Of a stretch of 57,523 nt of DNA, positions 19,987-29,724 are shown in pieces. The notes under the pieces were generated by a model. That model did no database searches. It had not been told where the DNA came from and was given only the letters and a program-made list of their open reading frames with translations. Numbering within the stretch: position 1 is the stretch's first letter; each line of letters opens with the position of its first letter. The stretch is from NCBI GenBank assembly GCA_014084085.1, contig NPFB01000082.1:87326-144848 (forward strand), written 5' to 3'. Source of the stretch: Hondaea fermentalgiana (taxonomy: Eukaryota > Sar > Bigyra > Thraustochytrida > Thraustochytriidae). The translations under genes and the position numbers were made by a program.

Positions 19987-21558
19987 ATGACAGAGAAAGC
20001 ACTGATTTTTAGCGGCATTGATAACGTCGAATTCGGAAGTAAAGAACAACCTTCCGTCCAAGCGAGATCCAACAACTCAGAACCTCAACAAGAGTCCTCA
20101 GATGAGCCGGCGTGGCGCAACACGTGTTTCGCACCTGAACTGGCGCACGGCTTCAATATTCTGCACACTCTAAAGCCAAAATGCAATCTCCCGGGCCATA
20201 AATTATCGCGCGGCATGTGTGAGCGCGCTATCACCAACTTTTGCGACGAGACAAGACTCCTTCCGATGCTCGGTAAGATCGCTCGGGGCGAGTGCGTTCG
20301 CTGGATCATTTTAGGGGGGTCTGTTTCCCTGAATAAAGGGGCGCCACATCGTCCTGACCCCGATCATCCTCGCTGGGATCGGCAAGATGCATATGGGTAC
20401 CGCGTTGAAGAGCTCTTGAACTCGCGGTATCCGTGCAAGGGCAAGTACGTTGTCAAAAATCGCAGCGTACGCGCACGCGGGACTGACTTTCACGTGAGTC
20501 AGATGCAAAAAGCGTCCAATTTCGCGGCCTTTCAGAACGCCGATTTCGTCATTGTCGAGGCAAGCGCAAACGACATTGCCGACATCTCTCAGAAGGCATT
20601 TGTCGACAGATCAGGCACAAGCAATCTGGCAACTTTCTGGACGGAGGGTTTGATGCGTCACATTCGACGAAACTTTCCTCATCTTGGCATGATGTGGCTC
20701 GAAATGGCCACGCGAAACTGGATCGGACACTGGAAGGACGGCAAAAAGGGTGGCCTGCGGCTTCCACCATACCGTCTTGACGCGGCCGAAGATCATCTGC
20801 ACGTGCTTCGCTACTATGATCTTCCGCAGCTCGACATCCTACATATGATAGGGCCCGGGTGGTCTCAAGATGATTGGAACTTTCGCGATGGGTGCTACTT
20901 TACGGACCCAGTCCACCCCACGCGCTACGGCCACAACATTAGCGCATCTGTCATCATGTACGCTCTCGATGGAATGCTTCAGCGCGCGGCGGCGCGAGAC
21001 CTTGCTATGTCAATATAAGGGAACTAGTTCAATTCCAGCGCTCTCCCCCCGCCAACAGCGATGAATGGCCTCATGGCCAGGTATGTCGAAGCAAAGTTTC
21101 TTGAGAGCATCGACTTTGATCGAAACGAGACTTACGATCGCCTTGTCAAGTCGAACGAAAATTGGTACTTTGGCACGGACGTGCAAACAAAACCGAGCAC
21201 CTTCATGACGACATCTCACAGCAGCTGTCTTAACATTGATCTACAGTTCGATGGCCGTGTCTCTCTCCTTGCCGTCAGTCTGCTCCACACCTATCAAGGG
21301 GTGGGCACTGCGCGCGTTGGGCTCACGGAGAGATGTATTGCAACGAGCGATGAATTTGTTCAAATCGGCAAGGAGGAGGTCTTTGATTGTTTGTGGGGTG
21401 AGCGTGCTTCGGAGACGCAAATGCATATTCTCTCGCACGACTTCTCCGCTGTTGGTCGCTCTGGCTGTGCCAAGTATCTTCGAGTCTGCTCTTCCGATGA
21501 TCCGGGGCGTGCGGCCAAGCTCAAGCTGTTTTCTACAAGCTTCGTTCGAAAGGTATGA
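19987..21558 (+). CDS. SGNH/GDSL hydrolase-like protein, gene ends unresolved
   Basis: Two frames (19987-21018 and 21061-21558) appear to be one gene. The first has SGNH-type features: a strand plus WIILGGSVS with the candidate nucleophile Ser112, an Asn-containing block EASAND, and a catalytic Asp306-x-x-His309 in TDPVHP. The second is a beta-rich C-terminal domain (LLAVSLLHTY..GTARVGL) of the type found after SGNH cores in algal/stramenopile proteins. A GT...AG intron of 30 nt (21009-21038) or 81 nt (20958-21038) would fuse them in frame. The N-terminus is uncertain: a hydrophobic peptide starting at 19882 lies in the same frame but one TAA (19951) separates them, so a further small intron is likely. 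The substrate may be an acylated glycan, by analogy. Confidence 0.7.
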
Positions 21559-22147
21559 CGAATCAGGGCAATTTGACCTACTCTTCGAAGCGATTGTGCT
21601 TTGGTCGATCGCGACGAGATCGTTCAGACATTGCGCGTCGCCGAGGCGATACAGCTTTTGAACATTGCTGGGCGGAGGCCAAGGGCGTGTGCCTTGCATC
21701 GAGAAGGCGTTGATAGGACCTGGTTTAAGTTCAATGAAAGATTTTGATACTGCATAAAGTTGGGCCCTATACTTTTTTCCTTGGAACGATATAATTCGAG
21801 GCGAAACGTGAAACCATGTGGATTAAACTTCAACAGAAGAGCGAGCTCTCAGGAGGTGCAACATTTGATACCTTTTTCTGCGACCTGTGACAAGCTTTGT
21901 GAGCTGCGTACCTGAAACCCGCCAACAGGACACGAGAAGACAGAAAGCTGTCTCTGAAGGCCAACTTTGAACAGGAGCTCGCGCTGACGAATTGCTTTTC
22001 CAGAGAGCGACTTTACGCGATCAATCTTTCAACATTTAGCTTTGCCTTTACTCTTCATATGCTAATAATGCGTGCAACTCAGCCGATTTCTTGTGTGTGT
22101 GTGTGTGTGGAGGAGGAGAGGCGGCTCTGCTCGGGAGAGTGGTTCCA
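21559..22147. other. convergent intergenic region
   Basis: 589 bp between the SGNH-like (+) and LIM (-) genes. A (GT)n microsatellite of 18 nt is at 22092-22109. Otherwise AT-richer, no gene recognised. Confidence 0.4.
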
Positions 22148-22984
22148 TCAATTGCGCGCCTGCTTGAGGTGCGCAGCGTCGTAGTTCTTCATGCATTCAG
22201 CACTACAAACAAATTGACCATCGAAAGACACGCGCTCGGACTTGTCTCGAGGCTGACTTCCGCACTGCGCGCAATGCAAGCAGCGCAAGTGGAAAACCTT
22301 GTCACGCACCGTCATCCGATCAAGAGCAGAGACCTCTTCGTTGCAGACAGTGCAGATATGCTCGTCCCGCGTGGCCAAATTGTCCCGCACGTACGAGCGT
22401 CCAAGACGTTCGTCTTGCGCGACGTCCTTAAAGTTGACATCACCAGCGCGAAAGACATTCCCGTGATCGACCTCGTACTCTTGGTCCCAGAACTTGTCAA
22501 GGAGCGTAATGCGCTCAGCATCGTGTGTTCCCTCGAGAAAAATCTCGGGTGCAAAGTCGATCTCGCGCTCGCGCTTGAGATTTTGCAGGACGCGATTCAG
22601 GTTTGCAATCTGGCCGTCGATGTGTCGAAAGAGGTCTCCAAAGCAGCACGAGTCGCCATCGCCGTCCTCGCAGACCGCGCGCAAAGCTGCACGGGTTGCT
22701 CGGACATCATTCTGGAGTCCCGCCGAGAAGTTGTACTTTTTCCGGTCGCTCTGGCCCGAGATCTTCGCCTGCATCACGGCCGGGTCCAGCGCCTCTCTTG
22801 CCGCCTTCTCGAACGCTGCAATCCGCGCCCGTAGCCCGCCGGCGCCGCCGGCGCCGCCTCCCGCGCTCGGGGCCGCCCCGTCCTCGGCGTCGGGCGCGAC
22901 GTCCCTGGGCTCGTCGCCATCGTCGCCATCGGCGCCGTCCCGCCGCTGCGAGGCCCCGCTCAGGCGTCGCAGCAGCGAGGCCAT
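22148..22984 (-). CDS. C-terminal LIM zinc-finger protein
   Basis: 278 residues. A Gly/Ala/Asp-rich disordered N-terminus (1-50) is followed by a mainly helical region (51-145). The C-terminal zinc finger has LIM spacing: C211-x2-C214, x17, H232-x2-C235-x2-C238-x2-C241, x18, C260-x3-C264. LIM domains are double zinc fingers that bind proteins, often at the cytoskeleton or in the nucleus. The middle region is not recognised. It lies downstream of the DEP-C2-VASt gene on the same strand, 192 bp apart. Single exon. Confidence 0.8.
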   Translation of the reverse strand: MASLLRRLSGASQRRDGADGDDGDEPRDVAPDAEDGAAPSAGGGAGGAGGLRARIAAFEKAAREALDPAVMQAKISGQSDRKKYNFSAGLQNDVRATRAALRAVCEDGDGDSCCFGDLFRHIDGQIANLNRVLQNLKREREIDFAPEIFLEGTHDAERITLLDKFWDQEYEVDHGNVFRAGDVNFKDVAQDERLGRSYVRDNLATRDEHICTVCNEEVSALDRMTVRDKVFHLRCLHCAQCGSQPRDKSERVSFDGQFVCSAECMKNYDAAHLKQARN

Positions 22985-23176
22985 CTCGGCCGGCCGGCAG
23001 GCCCGCCCGCGCCCTCGCCTCTGTGCTCGCCCTGCGTCTCCGCGGCGTCAGGGGCTCGTCGCCGCGCGCGTGCGAGACGCCCTCTGCACTTGTTTGTCGA
23101 TGTGCGTCCTTGCCTCTGCGATTATTTGCGAGGCGATCGAGGAGACTTGCGACTTGCGGTTTTTAGCGATTTACTG

Positions 23177-26100
23177 TTAGATGAGTTCGCTCGAGGCGGC
23201 CGCGGCTGCGAGCGCGTGGCGCAGGTCGCCGAGGCGAGCGGCGGCGAGGGCGCGGTGCGCTCGGAGCACGTCTCGCGCGGTGCGGTCCTGGAAAGCCGCC
23301 AGCAGAACCACGAACACGAGGTAGAGCGTAAGGGTGCCGAGGACCAGCGCGAGGACCAGACGCAGGAAACGTGCCGCGCGCTCGAGGGCAGAGGGCTTCG
23401 ACGGAGGCGCGGGGGGCTCCTGCTCGGTCTTGGACTTCTTCGCTGGCTTGGCCGTGCGGGACTGGCGGTTCTTGGCCAAAAGGTAGTCCCTGAGCATCTT
23501 GATCTCGTGCGTGTAGGCATCCGTGTGGCCGCTCTTGACTCCGCTCAGAATGAAGCCCTTGATGGGAAAAGTAGGAGGTGGCTTGCCTTCGTAATAGCGG
23601 ACCTCGCCCGAAATGCAGACGCGCGATTCGGTCGGGCTCACGTAAGCAACAGCGAACTGTACATGCACGTAGAAACGCTCACCGTAGGGGACCCCTGGGG
23701 TCTCCCCGGTGCTCGTAAAGATGAAGCCGCCCGGATCCATTCGCACAATGCGCTGCACCTCGGTGCAGTCACTGGACTTGGTAAGACTCGACGCCGGAAT
23801 CGTAAACGTAAGCGTGCGCGTGGGATAGGTTACGGAATCGACGATCTTGCCAGCTTGCATGGCGTGTATTGACTCCTGACGGGCCAGTGGCGGTCTGGAC
23901 TTCGAACCTTCACCTCGAGAAGCCTCCTTTGCGACCTCGGGAGACGCGCTCGTCTTTGTTGAGGGCGCCTTCGATGAACCTTGGTTGCCTGTTTTACCTG
24001 CCTGATTGTTGTGACCTCGGTTGCGATCATTGGCAGAACTCGGCGCTGCAGAGACTGGGTCGCTCGGACTGCGCGCGATCTCGTCGCCCGGCATGAGTTG
24101 GGCTTCACTTTTGGCTTTGTTCCTGCCTGCCGCGTCGTCGTCATTATCGTTATCCACGCGAATCGTTTGCTCGGATCTTGTTGTGACGCTGAGCGGTCGG
24201 CGAGAGGCTGCGGTCGACGATGCCTTTTCCTTGAACATGCCTCGAATGGAGCCTTCCGGGAGATCCGTCAGCGAGGATTCGCTGTCGTTCGTGTCCTTTT
24301 CGGATTCTACGTTTGCCGAAGCGTTTGAAGCCTTGCCTACAGATGCTGTTTCATGTGCGGGGTTTGCGAGGCGCTTGCTCCCTGCTTCTGCGTCCGTTTC
24401 CTCTTGCTCCGCTGTATTCTTGCCGTCCGTAGCGTTGCCTTGGCCGTCACCGCCACCCCCTGCATCTTGCGATTCATCGTCAGGAAGTTTCCAAGGGCCG
24501 ACCACGACATTGGTGTTTTTCCGTTCCTTGGCGAATTGCATGGCAAACTTGGAGTTGGTTCCAAGAAGGGCCAAAGCAATTTGTTGCACGGTACCTGGGA
24601 CGGTCTCATCCACGTAAAGGTTAGTGAGCGGCGCAGGAATCTCGATGGGCTTAGGTACATCATCTGCGTTTGTTGAAACAACTGCTTTCAAGGCGTCTTC
24701 AATATCGATGTTGGCGTCCTGTGCCGGGTCAACGATCGACAAGGATTCATCGATGTCAAAGTGGTCTTCGTCATGAAGGAGCGGACGCATTTTGGCGTAG
24801 CAGTAAATCTGGCCGCACTTGATTTTGATGTTTCGCTTAAAGGCTGCCTGCTTTCGAAGAACGACAAAATGAGCGTCCTGGTGGGTCGGGTCAATGGGAG
24901 GTTGCGGCTTGAGATCATCCACGGAGGGAATCTGGGACTTGTCGTCTTCGTCACCGACTGTAGACCCGCCCGAAGTAGGGAGAGAGTCCTGTGTTTTTGA
25001 CGGGGCAAGTCGACGTTGCAAACCAACGCTGTCAAGATCAACCTCGCTCCGGTCAAGGTCGACCTCGGTTTCGACACGAGTAATGACGCCGTCCTCATCA
25101 TCGTCGTCGAATGCACTGTCATCGTCATCGGCATCGGAATCAGAGTCAGAATCGAGGTCCTCGGTGCGACGAATGTACTGAAGATTCATTTTCCCGCGAC
25201 CGCACACGACGCTGGTCAAAAGGTCTTTTCTCCGTACAAGGCGGAACTCAAGAATTGTGTACTTTGCAACATCATCAGGAATGGGAAGGTTGACAGCTCC
25301 AGCCTTGACGACGGGGCGGCCGTCTTTGGGCCAGAGAAAGCGCGGAGAGCGCTTGCGCGCAATGACGCCCGTGTCATTTTCCATGTCCCGTCGCTTGCCC
25401 TTGGATGCCTCGGCGCGCCGTTTGGCAAGGTGCGCGCTACGTTTTGGAGAGTGGGCGAGGACTTCGATCCAAGTGACTGTTCCCGGCGCAACGTCGGTCA
25501 CGTCGCGGATTTCGAGCGAAGTGATGCACGTTTGCCAACGCTCGACAGGGACAGAGAATTCTTGCGTCTGTGCTGCATTGCGCGTGTTCTGATCGGGCGA
25601 GGCAGCTTTTGCTTTGCGTGACACCGTACTGGGCTCATGTGGCTCTTGTTGGGCGTCAAGAAGAGCACGCTGCGCATAAATCTCCTTTTCCGGACGGCGG
25701 TCCACGTGCTGGTACTGCATAACGCTACGCGGAAGGGTGCTTGGGGAGCGGTCCCGGTGATGGTCCGAGTCGAGTCTAGAGTGAGCTTCTGGGTCCACCG
25801 TGTCTTGCGGGGAGTGCACTTCCTCTCGCTTCGGACGGCATTCGTCGTGAACAGTGGCGTCGGGCGTGTCGACTATATTGGTGATGACCTGGAACTCGAT
25901 CTGCAGCTCCCCGCCACGGACCTCGTCTGGTTCGCGAGCCGTCGCAGGCGGGAGCAACGGGTGCCAGGACAGCCATCCGGGCGCGTCTTGCGCAAAAATA
26001 GGCGGAATGCGGTCGGCGCTGACACGACACTGCTTTAAAATGCGTTTGGTGGGGACGCAAACAACGCCGAGGGGAAAGGACTCGCCAAGCTCACGAAAGT

Positions 26101-27001
26101 CGAAGACCTTGATCCAGACCTCGTCGTGACGCGGGAGCGTGTAGTCGAAGTAAAACGTAAAAGATTCATCCCACCTCGGCTCGCTGGTTTTTTCCTCGAC
26201 AGAAGTATTTGCAGTGATGCTGCCAAGGGTGACGCTGGCGAGCGGGGCGATGCGCTTGGGCTCCCAACGGCCGAGAATGCGGTTGTGCCGGGTGTAACGG
26301 AGACCGCGGCCCGCTACAAGGCGGACAACGAGCTTGTACTTGGCAAAGGCGCCGACGTTAAAGGTATAGAGCGCGCCCATGCTATACTTTTGCACGCCGG
26401 TCTGGTACCAGTCGAGCTGTTTGCGGCGGCGCCATTCGGCGAGACTAGGCGCCATGCTGTGAATGGCGCTATTCAGCAGCGGCTTGGTGTGGTCGATGCG
26501 CAGAATGATGCGTCGGTACAGGAGGTGGCGCAAGACATTTTTCGCGTCTTCTGGATCCGTACAGACCGAGTTGGACACCAGCCATGAGACGGCGTCAACG
26601 CCGCGGAAGCAGTCCTCGTAGGCGTGGATGAGTCTCCGGTGAACCGAGAGATGGAGACGCGCACGCAGCAGAACAGCGAGGCGGTCGAGTTCCCGACGGT
26701 CGACGTCAAAGTTCAAAAGAGCATGCTTGCGCTTTTCGTCAAGGGCACGGATGATGTGCAGGTCGTTCGCCGTGAGATCTCGGATCGAGTTCTTCATGGC
26801 CTCGTCCTTGCCGAGTTTCCGGTCCGAACGCGACCACAAGCGGTGGTGCCTCACGGACCCTGCCAGCGACCCTTCGTCTTCGTGGTAGTGTTCCTCGTCG
26901 CTCGAGAGCCGTGACTCGCCTCGCCCCGTTCGCGCCGCGGCGTCGTCGCCGCTGCCCGTCAAGTTCAGGAAAGACCGCATCATGCCGGCCTCCGGCGGCA
27001 C
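23177..27001 (-). CDS. DEP-C2-VASt membrane protein
   Basis: A 1274-residue single exon. In order: a polar N-tail; a DEP-like winged-helix domain (about 108-185, with DCFRGVDAVSWLV); a C2 domain (about 218-375, with RWDESFTFYF); a possible second C2-like region (about 485-615); an acidic Asp/Ser stretch (617-650); a VASt domain split into 790-842 and 1056-1175 by a low-complexity insertion; and one membrane anchor (1214-1237). The VASt signature TPGVPYGERFYVHVQF is clear. VASt proteins such as yeast Lam/Ltc and animal GRAMD1 move sterols at ER contact sites and are anchored by a C-terminal helix, so a lipid-transfer or tethering role is inferred. Here DEP and C2 replace the usual GRAM domain. 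Confidence 0.82.
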   Translation of the reverse strand: MPPEAGMMRSFLNLTGSGDDAAARTGRGESRLSSDEEHYHEDEGSLAGSVRHHRLWSRSDRKLGKDEAMKNSIRDLTANDLHIIRALDEKRKHALLNFDVDRRELDRLAVLLRARLHLSVHRRLIHAYEDCFRGVDAVSWLVSNSVCTDPEDAKNVLRHLLYRRIILRIDHTKPLLNSAIHSMAPSLAEWRRRKQLDWYQTGVQKYSMGALYTFNVGAFAKYKLVVRLVAGRGLRYTRHNRILGRWEPKRIAPLASVTLGSITANTSVEEKTSEPRWDESFTFYFDYTLPRHDEVWIKVFDFRELGESFPLGVVCVPTKRILKQCRVSADRIPPIFAQDAPGWLSWHPLLPPATAREPDEVRGGELQIEFQVITNIVDTPDATVHDECRPKREEVHSPQDTVDPEAHSRLDSDHHRDRSPSTLPRSVMQYQHVDRRPEKEIYAQRALLDAQQEPHEPSTVSRKAKAASPDQNTRNAAQTQEFSVPVERWQTCITSLEIRDVTDVAPGTVTWIEVLAHSPKRSAHLAKRRAEASKGKRRDMENDTGVIARKRSPRFLWPKDGRPVVKAGAVNLPIPDDVAKYTILEFRLVRRKDLLTSVVCGRGKMNLQYIRRTEDLDSDSDSDADDDDSAFDDDDEDGVITRVETEVDLDRSEVDLDSVGLQRRLAPSKTQDSLPTSGGSTVGDEDDKSQIPSVDDLKPQPPIDPTHQDAHFVVLRKQAAFKRNIKIKCGQIYCYAKMRPLLHDEDHFDIDESLSIVDPAQDANIDIEDALKAVVSTNADDVPKPIEIPAPLTNLYVDETVPGTVQQIALALLGTNSKFAMQFAKERKNTNVVVGPWKLPDDESQDAGGGGDGQGNATDGKNTAEQEETDAEAGSKRLANPAHETASVGKASNASANVESEKDTNDSESSLTDLPEGSIRGMFKEKASSTAASRRPLSVTTRSEQTIRVDNDNDDDAAGRNKAKSEAQLMPGDEIARSPSDPVSAAPSSANDRNRGHNNQAGKTGNQGSSKAPSTKTSASPEVAKEASRGEGSKSRPPLARQESIHAMQAGKIVDSVTYPTRTLTFTIPASSLTKSSDCTEVQRIVRMDPGGFIFTSTGETPGVPYGERFYVHVQFAVAYVSPTESRVCISGEVRYYEGKPPPTFPIKGFILSGVKSGHTDAYTHEIKMLRDYLLAKNRQSRTAKPAKKSKTEQEPPAPPSKPSALERAARFLRLVLALVLGTLTLYLVFVVLLAAFQDRTARDVLRAHRALAAARLGDLRHALAAAAASSELI

Positions 27002-27822
27002 ACGGCGAGGCTCGCGCGTGGCCGCGCCTCGCGGCTCGCGCCGTGCCTTGCCTGCCCGCCGCCTCGCCCGCGGCTCCTGCAGCTCCTGCGCCGAGTCTCG
27101 TCTGGCTTGCCTCGCCTCGCTTGGCGGTCTGGTCTGCTCGCGTTCGGGTCCTCGGCTCCGCGCTCAGGCTCACTCACGACGCCCTCGCTCCCTCCCTCCC
27201 TCCCTCCGCTGCGCCCTCGCGCCTGCCGCGGCTCTGCGCGTATGCGTTCTGCGCGTACGCGTTCTGCGCGTATGCGCAACTGCTCTGCGAGAGCACGTGC
27301 GCGGACGTGACGGCGTTCGGGCCTCAGGATGGATGGATGGATGGATGGATGGATGGATGGATGGATGCGATTTTAATTGTCGCTGACGCTCGGCCGCATC
27401 GAGCTGGACGCAGAGGCAGACCGCCGCGCCTCGACGCAGGCACGCCGCGGCACGGCTTGCTTGCTTGCCTTCCTCTTCTTTCGTCAGCAGCAGGCTGACT
27501 CTGCCGAGCTGCCGGGGTCGAGGAGCGAGGCGTCAGTCACGACGAGGGAGTACGAGCCGCAGCGGGAAAGGCGGATCGGGAGTCCTACGTATACTAGCAC
27601 GTTCTATGAACTAACTAATAACAGTAAGCCTCTGCCTGTTGTGCAGTGCAAACGAAGTGATGTCGAGGCGAGCGACCGCCGGAAGGAAGATTGACTTTGG
27701 GCGCTGCAGCTGAGCGGTGAGGAAGGTATAAAGAGCAACAATTTTCTTGAATGGGAATGTAGGAAAGAAGAATACCGACAAAGGTGTAGAACGTGCCATT
27801 GTCCTGCGCGTGGAATGGCGGA
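27002..27822. other. intergenic with simple repeats
   Basis: Upstream of the DEP-C2-VASt gene. It contains CTCC repeats (27188-27207), a GCGTATGCGTTCTGCGCGTA-type tandem (27237-27277) and a (GGAT)10 microsatellite (27327-27366). The open frames across these repeats are not considered genes. Confidence 0.5.
27327..27366. repeat. (GGAT)10 microsatellite
   Basis: Ten perfect tetranucleotide units with no interruption. It is likely length-polymorphic. It reads as alternating Met-Asp-Gly-Trp in one frame. Confidence 0.98.
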
Positions 27823-29166
27823 TTACGGACAGGCACTTTTGATCCGTTTGACCAAATACTTGAGGTTAGACTTTTGCTGGTCGGGAGTGGAGAAATCCAC
27901 AATGACAGGATCCCCGAGATCAAAATTCAGGGGCCCCTGCCAAGGCCACTTTTCTCCCCCAGGAAGCATCGAGGGCTCGAGAACAACCGGAATAACCGTC
28001 TTACGCATGCTGATGGCGTATTTAAACTCTCTGGCGGAGTAGGAACCTTCAGAGGAACTTGTGTCATCGGTGCTCGCGCTTGCATCGCTTTGCTCAGTGG
28101 CCACGCTGTCGCTGCTTCCTGTGCTGCAAGGACTCCGAGGAAGTCGCTCAGAACGCATGAGTTTCAGCATGTATCGCTCGGTGACAAAAACGATGAATAC
28201 GTGCGACGCATCGATACCAGCTGCCATTTCTTTAGACAACGAATGCTCAAGTTGGTCGCCATCGAACCAGGTCTTCACCTTTTTCTTCTTGAGTCGATCG
28301 TTAATTTTTCGAACAAGTTTGTGTGTTTCCTGGTTCATCCCCCAATTGTGTGAAAGGGAGGCATGGAATACTTTGCTTGAGGACGAGTCTTGACGCAGCA
28401 TCGTCGTACGCAAATACGATTTTCGAATCGAGGACCCGCTATGAGACCGTCCATTTGGAGTGGGATGAAAGTGACCTAGGAAACTTTGAATTTGATCCGA
28501 TCCCATCCCAAACCTCGCGAGGTCTTCCCTGCCGAGCTCACGGCAGTGCTCCGTCGTGCGCACGCCGTGTTCATATAGACAGACGATTGCACTCCGTGGC
28601 AGGGTCGAGCCGAACGGTGCAGCGAGATCTGTTTCTTGGCCATTCACGAAGGTGAGAAAGCTGACAACCTCTTTGCACCCGTGGTGTTTGGCAAGCTTGA
28701 GAGCGTCAAAACCATTCGCTTCGCGCAAATTTGCATCCGCGCCACTGGCCCAGCAAACTTTGACACACTTGGCCAAGTCCTCTGCTTTGTGGTTTTCCTC
28801 GAGAGGGTCACACGAAGCAAGCATGAGAGCCGAGTAGCCATTTTTGGTGCGCATAGAAAGGTCTGCATTATTCTTCTCGAGGAGGGTTACGATCTCGCGC
28901 TGACCTGACCGTACGGCGAGCATGATTGCGGTGAAGCCGTCCCTAGACTGGATGTTCGTCTTGGCGTGATTGCGAATGAGAAAGTTCGCAGCTTGGGGGT
29001 GTGCGTACCGACAGGCGTACATGAGCGCAGTCCACCCGTCTTCGTCTTGCGCATTGAGAGTGAGAGGGTCATGGGCAAAGATACTCTCGATCTCCTGTAG
29101 CTGGACGCTTCGCCCGCGGTCCAGCGCGCGCATCAGGGGGGTCTGGGCTTGGTCTGGGCTCGACAT
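27823..29166 (-). CDS. ankyrin repeat - SAM-like - TIR domain protein
   Basis: 447 residues, single exon. Ankyrin repeats cover about 8-172 (units with DGWTALMYA, DGFTAIMLA, NGYSALMLA, NGFDALKLA). Residues 192-232 have a SAM-like pattern (VCLYEHGVRTTEHC..LGREDLARFG..). A TIR domain covers about 264-445: strand A VFHASLSHN, a box with KTWFDGDQL (299-306), helix IDASHVFIVFVTERY (318-332), an acidic Ser/Thr insertion (345-375), REFKYAI with Glu380, and VIPVVLEP (391-398). Glu380 falls where TIR NADases keep their catalytic glutamate. TIR proteins act in innate immunity and NAD-consuming cell-death pathways; activity here is inferred, not shown. Confidence 0.88.
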   Translation of the reverse strand: MSSPDQAQTPLMRALDRGRSVQLQEIESIFAHDPLTLNAQDEDGWTALMYACRYAHPQAANFLIRNHAKTNIQSRDGFTAIMLAVRSGQREIVTLLEKNNADLSMRTKNGYSALMLASCDPLEENHKAEDLAKCVKVCWASGADANLREANGFDALKLAKHHGCKEVVSFLTFVNGQETDLAAPFGSTLPRSAIVCLYEHGVRTTEHCRELGREDLARFGMGSDQIQSFLGHFHPTPNGRSHSGSSIRKSYLRTTMLRQDSSSSKVFHASLSHNWGMNQETHKLVRKINDRLKKKKVKTWFDGDQLEHSLSKEMAAGIDASHVFIVFVTERYMLKLMRSERLPRSPCSTGSSDSVATEQSDASASTDDTSSSEGSYSAREFKYAISMRKTVIPVVLEPSMLPGGEKWPWQGPLNFDLGDPVIVDFSTPDQQKSNLKYLVKRIKSACP

Positions 29167-29724
29167 GCTGCCGCTTTTCTCTCTTTGATCGAGCTTACGT
29201 GATGCTTACTCGCTTACAGTGCGCAGGGTTACTACCGCCGCACTTTAGGCCTGGCACGTTGAGGGTTGCTTGATTCAGGCTTTCTGCTCCTCCGTTCTGC
29301 TCAAGCCAGACGCCCCACCCGACGGCGACCCGCGTGCTCGCGGTCGCGACGCCTCCTCAGAAAGAAATTTGGCCAGCTGCAGCGAGCGACATCACGTGCA
29401 CACCGGTTCCAGACGATCTGGAACGGTCAGGTGTTCTTGGGCCTGTCTTGCAAAAAAAGGAAAAGAATTTAGGGGACGAGGCGAGACGAGGACAAAGACA
29501 AAGACATGTCTCTTGTTTCTCCCTCCTCAAGAGTAAAGAGCAGAAAGATTAACAAGAGCAAGAAGATAACTTTTTATGTTCACTTTCGGCTCTCTCCTCT
29601 CATGACATACACATTTGTACTATGGCTAAATAACGAATCTGTATTGTTTGTACTGGCCCCGATATTTCCCCCACGCGCAATGCGCACGGCTATCAATCAG
29701 TTGATCTTTCATTCGGTCATTCAC
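29167..29724. other. intergenic
   Basis: Between the tandem minus-strand sulfotransferase and TIR genes. Only short frames; AAGA/GACAAAGACAAAGACA purine-rich repeats near 29480-29510. No gene recognised. Confidence 0.35.
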
